The translations under genes were made by a program, and so were the position numbers. A model generated the notes under the pieces. The model did no database searches. It was not told the DNA's origin and was given only the letters and a program-made list of their open reading frames with translations. From CAZDHT01 sp964505325 (GTDB lineage: Bacteria; Planctomycetota; PUPC01): DNA of 14,238 nucleotides. The stretch covers positions 1-14,238 of the forward strand of contig CAZDHT010000127.1 in the NCBI GenBank assembly GCA_964505325.1. Direction: 5' to 3'. Shown here piece by piece: positions 13,164 through 14,238 of the stretch; position 1 is the first letter of the stretch, and each line of letters opens with the position of its first letter.

Positions 13164-14238
13164 TCAGTTCGCTCCGCGGTCAGCCGCGGTCCGTTCAACC
13201 ACCGATGGGAACAGCTCGATGTCGGTGTGCGGCAGGAACATGGCCTGTCTGAACTGTTCCACGTAGTCGTTGGATCCCATGAGATCGTAGTTGGTCGTCC
13301 GGTTGGAGATCTGGTGGAGGGTCTCGCGGGCCTCACTGGAGAGGGCCGCGAGTTTCGCCCCCCATATCGAGGTGTTTCCCACGTACAGGATTTTCGAGAT
13401 CGGCAGATCGGGAAACAGCCCGATGGCGATGGCGTTTTTCAGGTTGATGTAGTTTCCGAACCCGCCGGCGACGAAGAGGGTGTCGATGTCCGACACCTTG
13501 AGATTGAGGCGTTCGAGCATGATCCTCGCCGCGGCGAAGATCGCCGCCTTGGCCGTAATCACGTTGTCGATGTCATCCTGGGAGATGCTGATCTCTCGCT
13601 TCTTCAGGGTCTCGTTCTTCTTGGCGAGAGTGAACTTCCCGAGCCCGTTCTTGAAACGGGCCCGCGGATCGCTGCCCTGGATGAACTTCCCGCACCGGTC
13701 GATAATGTCCTTTTCGAGCAGCACGGCGATCAGGTCAATGATGCCCGAGCCGCAGATTCCGTCGGGCGGCCCGCCGCCGATCACTTCGTACCGGATGCGC
13801 CCGTCTTCCAGATAGACCTTCTCGATGGCGCCCCGGTGGGCCATCATGCCGCACTCGACCCCCGCCCCTTCCAGTGCGGGGCCGGCGGAGGCGGAGCAGG
13901 CGACGAGCCACTCCTTGTTTCCCAGGATGATCTCACCGTTGGTGCCGACGTCGATCATCATCCCGACGGCGTCCATCTCGTGGAGCCCGGTGGCCAGGAT
14001 GCCGGCGGTGATGTCGCCGCCGATCCATCCGCCAATTCCCGGGACGGCGAACAGGAGCCCCCTCGGGTTGATTTTGATGCCGACCTCTGCCGCCCGGAAG
14101 GGAGGGGGTTCGATGGTGACGGCGATGAAGGGATCGCGCCGGATGTTCCGGGTCGGGATGCCCAGCAGAAAGTGCATCATGGCGGTGTTCCCGGCGCAGG
14201 CGACGGCGGTGATGTCTTTCAGGCTGACGCCGTTCTTT
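13164..14238 (-). CDS. corrinoid protein reductive activator (RACo/DUF4445, ASKHA ATPase), 5' end outside window
   Basis: The frame stays open to the right edge, giving the last 357 or so residues. RACo-type proteins use ATP hydrolysis to drive electrons to the inactive cob(II) form of corrinoid proteins, restoring cob(I). Visible ASKHA parts, counted in the fragment, are VACAGNTAMMHFLLGI (about 12-27), the phosphate loop MIDVGTNGEI (about 94-103), GICGSGIIDL (about 160-169) and LFVAGGFGNYINLKNAIAIG (about 254-273). The N-terminal [2Fe-2S] ferredoxin domain expected in full-length proteins (about 600 residues or more) is off the edge. One base separates its stop from cooC, and acsD follows, which supports action on the AcsCD protein rather than on a methyltransferase system of methylated compounds. 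Confidence 0.9.
   Translation of the reverse strand, partial: KNGVSLKDITAVACAGNTAMMHFLLGIPTRNIRRDPFIAVTIEPPPFRAAEVGIKINPRGLLFAVPGIGGWIGGDITAGILATGLHEMDAVGMMIDVGTNGEIILGNKEWLVACSASAGPALEGAGVECGMMAHRGAIEKVYLEDGRIRYEVIGGGPPDGICGSGIIDLIAVLLEKDIIDRCGKFIQGSDPRARFKNGLGKFTLAKKNETLKKREISISQDDIDNVITAKAAIFAAARIMLERLNLKVSDIDTLFVAGGFGNYINLKNAIAIGLFPDLPISKILYVGNTSIWGAKLAALSSEARETLHQISNRTTNYDLMGSNDYVEQFRQAMFLPHTDIELFPSVVERTAADRGAN

Overview
The window is a GC-rich stretch of bacterial DNA in which every supported gene lies on the minus strand, so transcription reads from high to low coordinates. Its core is part of the Wood-Ljungdahl (reductive acetyl-CoA) pathway. The genes in transcriptional order are: a corrinoid-protein reductive activator (RACo/DUF4445 type, 5' end outside the window), cooC (nickel-insertion ATPase), acsD (small subunit of the corrinoid iron-sulfur protein), three small unknown genes, acsE (methyltetrahydrofolate:corrinoid protein methyltransferase) and a DUF166-like protein with a C-terminal winged-helix-like extension. 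After a short gap holding a good promoter candidate comes a formate dehydrogenase block: nuoE-like, a 1025-aa NuoF-GltD/NfnB fusion, a NuoG-type cysteine formate dehydrogenase catalytic subunit, fdhD and mobA. The block ends in a broken ModE-like gene, then a prepilin-like gene that runs off the left edge.

The organism looks like an anaerobic, acetogenesis-capable (or Wood-Ljungdahl-using) bacterium. Two details suggest the Planctomycetes/Phycisphaerae or a related PVC lineage, without proving it. One is the prepilin-type protein, with an AFTLIELLVVI start and the general build of the very expanded planctomycetal pseudopilins. The other is an AT-rich intergenic repeat of the ATGACGAATGACGAATG kind, which is familiar from planctomycete genomes. 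No rRNA or other taxonomic marker is present.

The two blocks work together. The formate dehydrogenase makes formate from CO2 (or the reverse), using electrons handled by the NuoE/NuoF-GltD proteins; FdhD sulfurates and MobA builds its molybdenum (or tungsten) bis-MGD cofactor. Formate would be carried to methyl-tetrahydrofolate by enzymes not encoded here. AcsE passes the methyl group to the corrinoid of AcsCD, the RACo-type protein rescues oxidised corrinoid, and CooC matures CODH/ACS. The acsA, acsB and acsC genes are not in the window and probably lie beyond the right edge.

Junctions are very tight: start-stop overlaps of 4 bases occur at acsE/DUF166, nuoE/nuoF, nuoF/fdhA, fdhA/fdhD (if GTG is the start) and fdhD/mobA. 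The main points to follow up are the NuoF-GltD fusion next to the formate dehydrogenase, the DUF166-like gene coupled to acsE, the cassette of three tiny genes between acsD and acsE bounded by inverted copies of a short repeat, the decayed modE, and an FdhD lacking the second cysteine of its CxxC motif.
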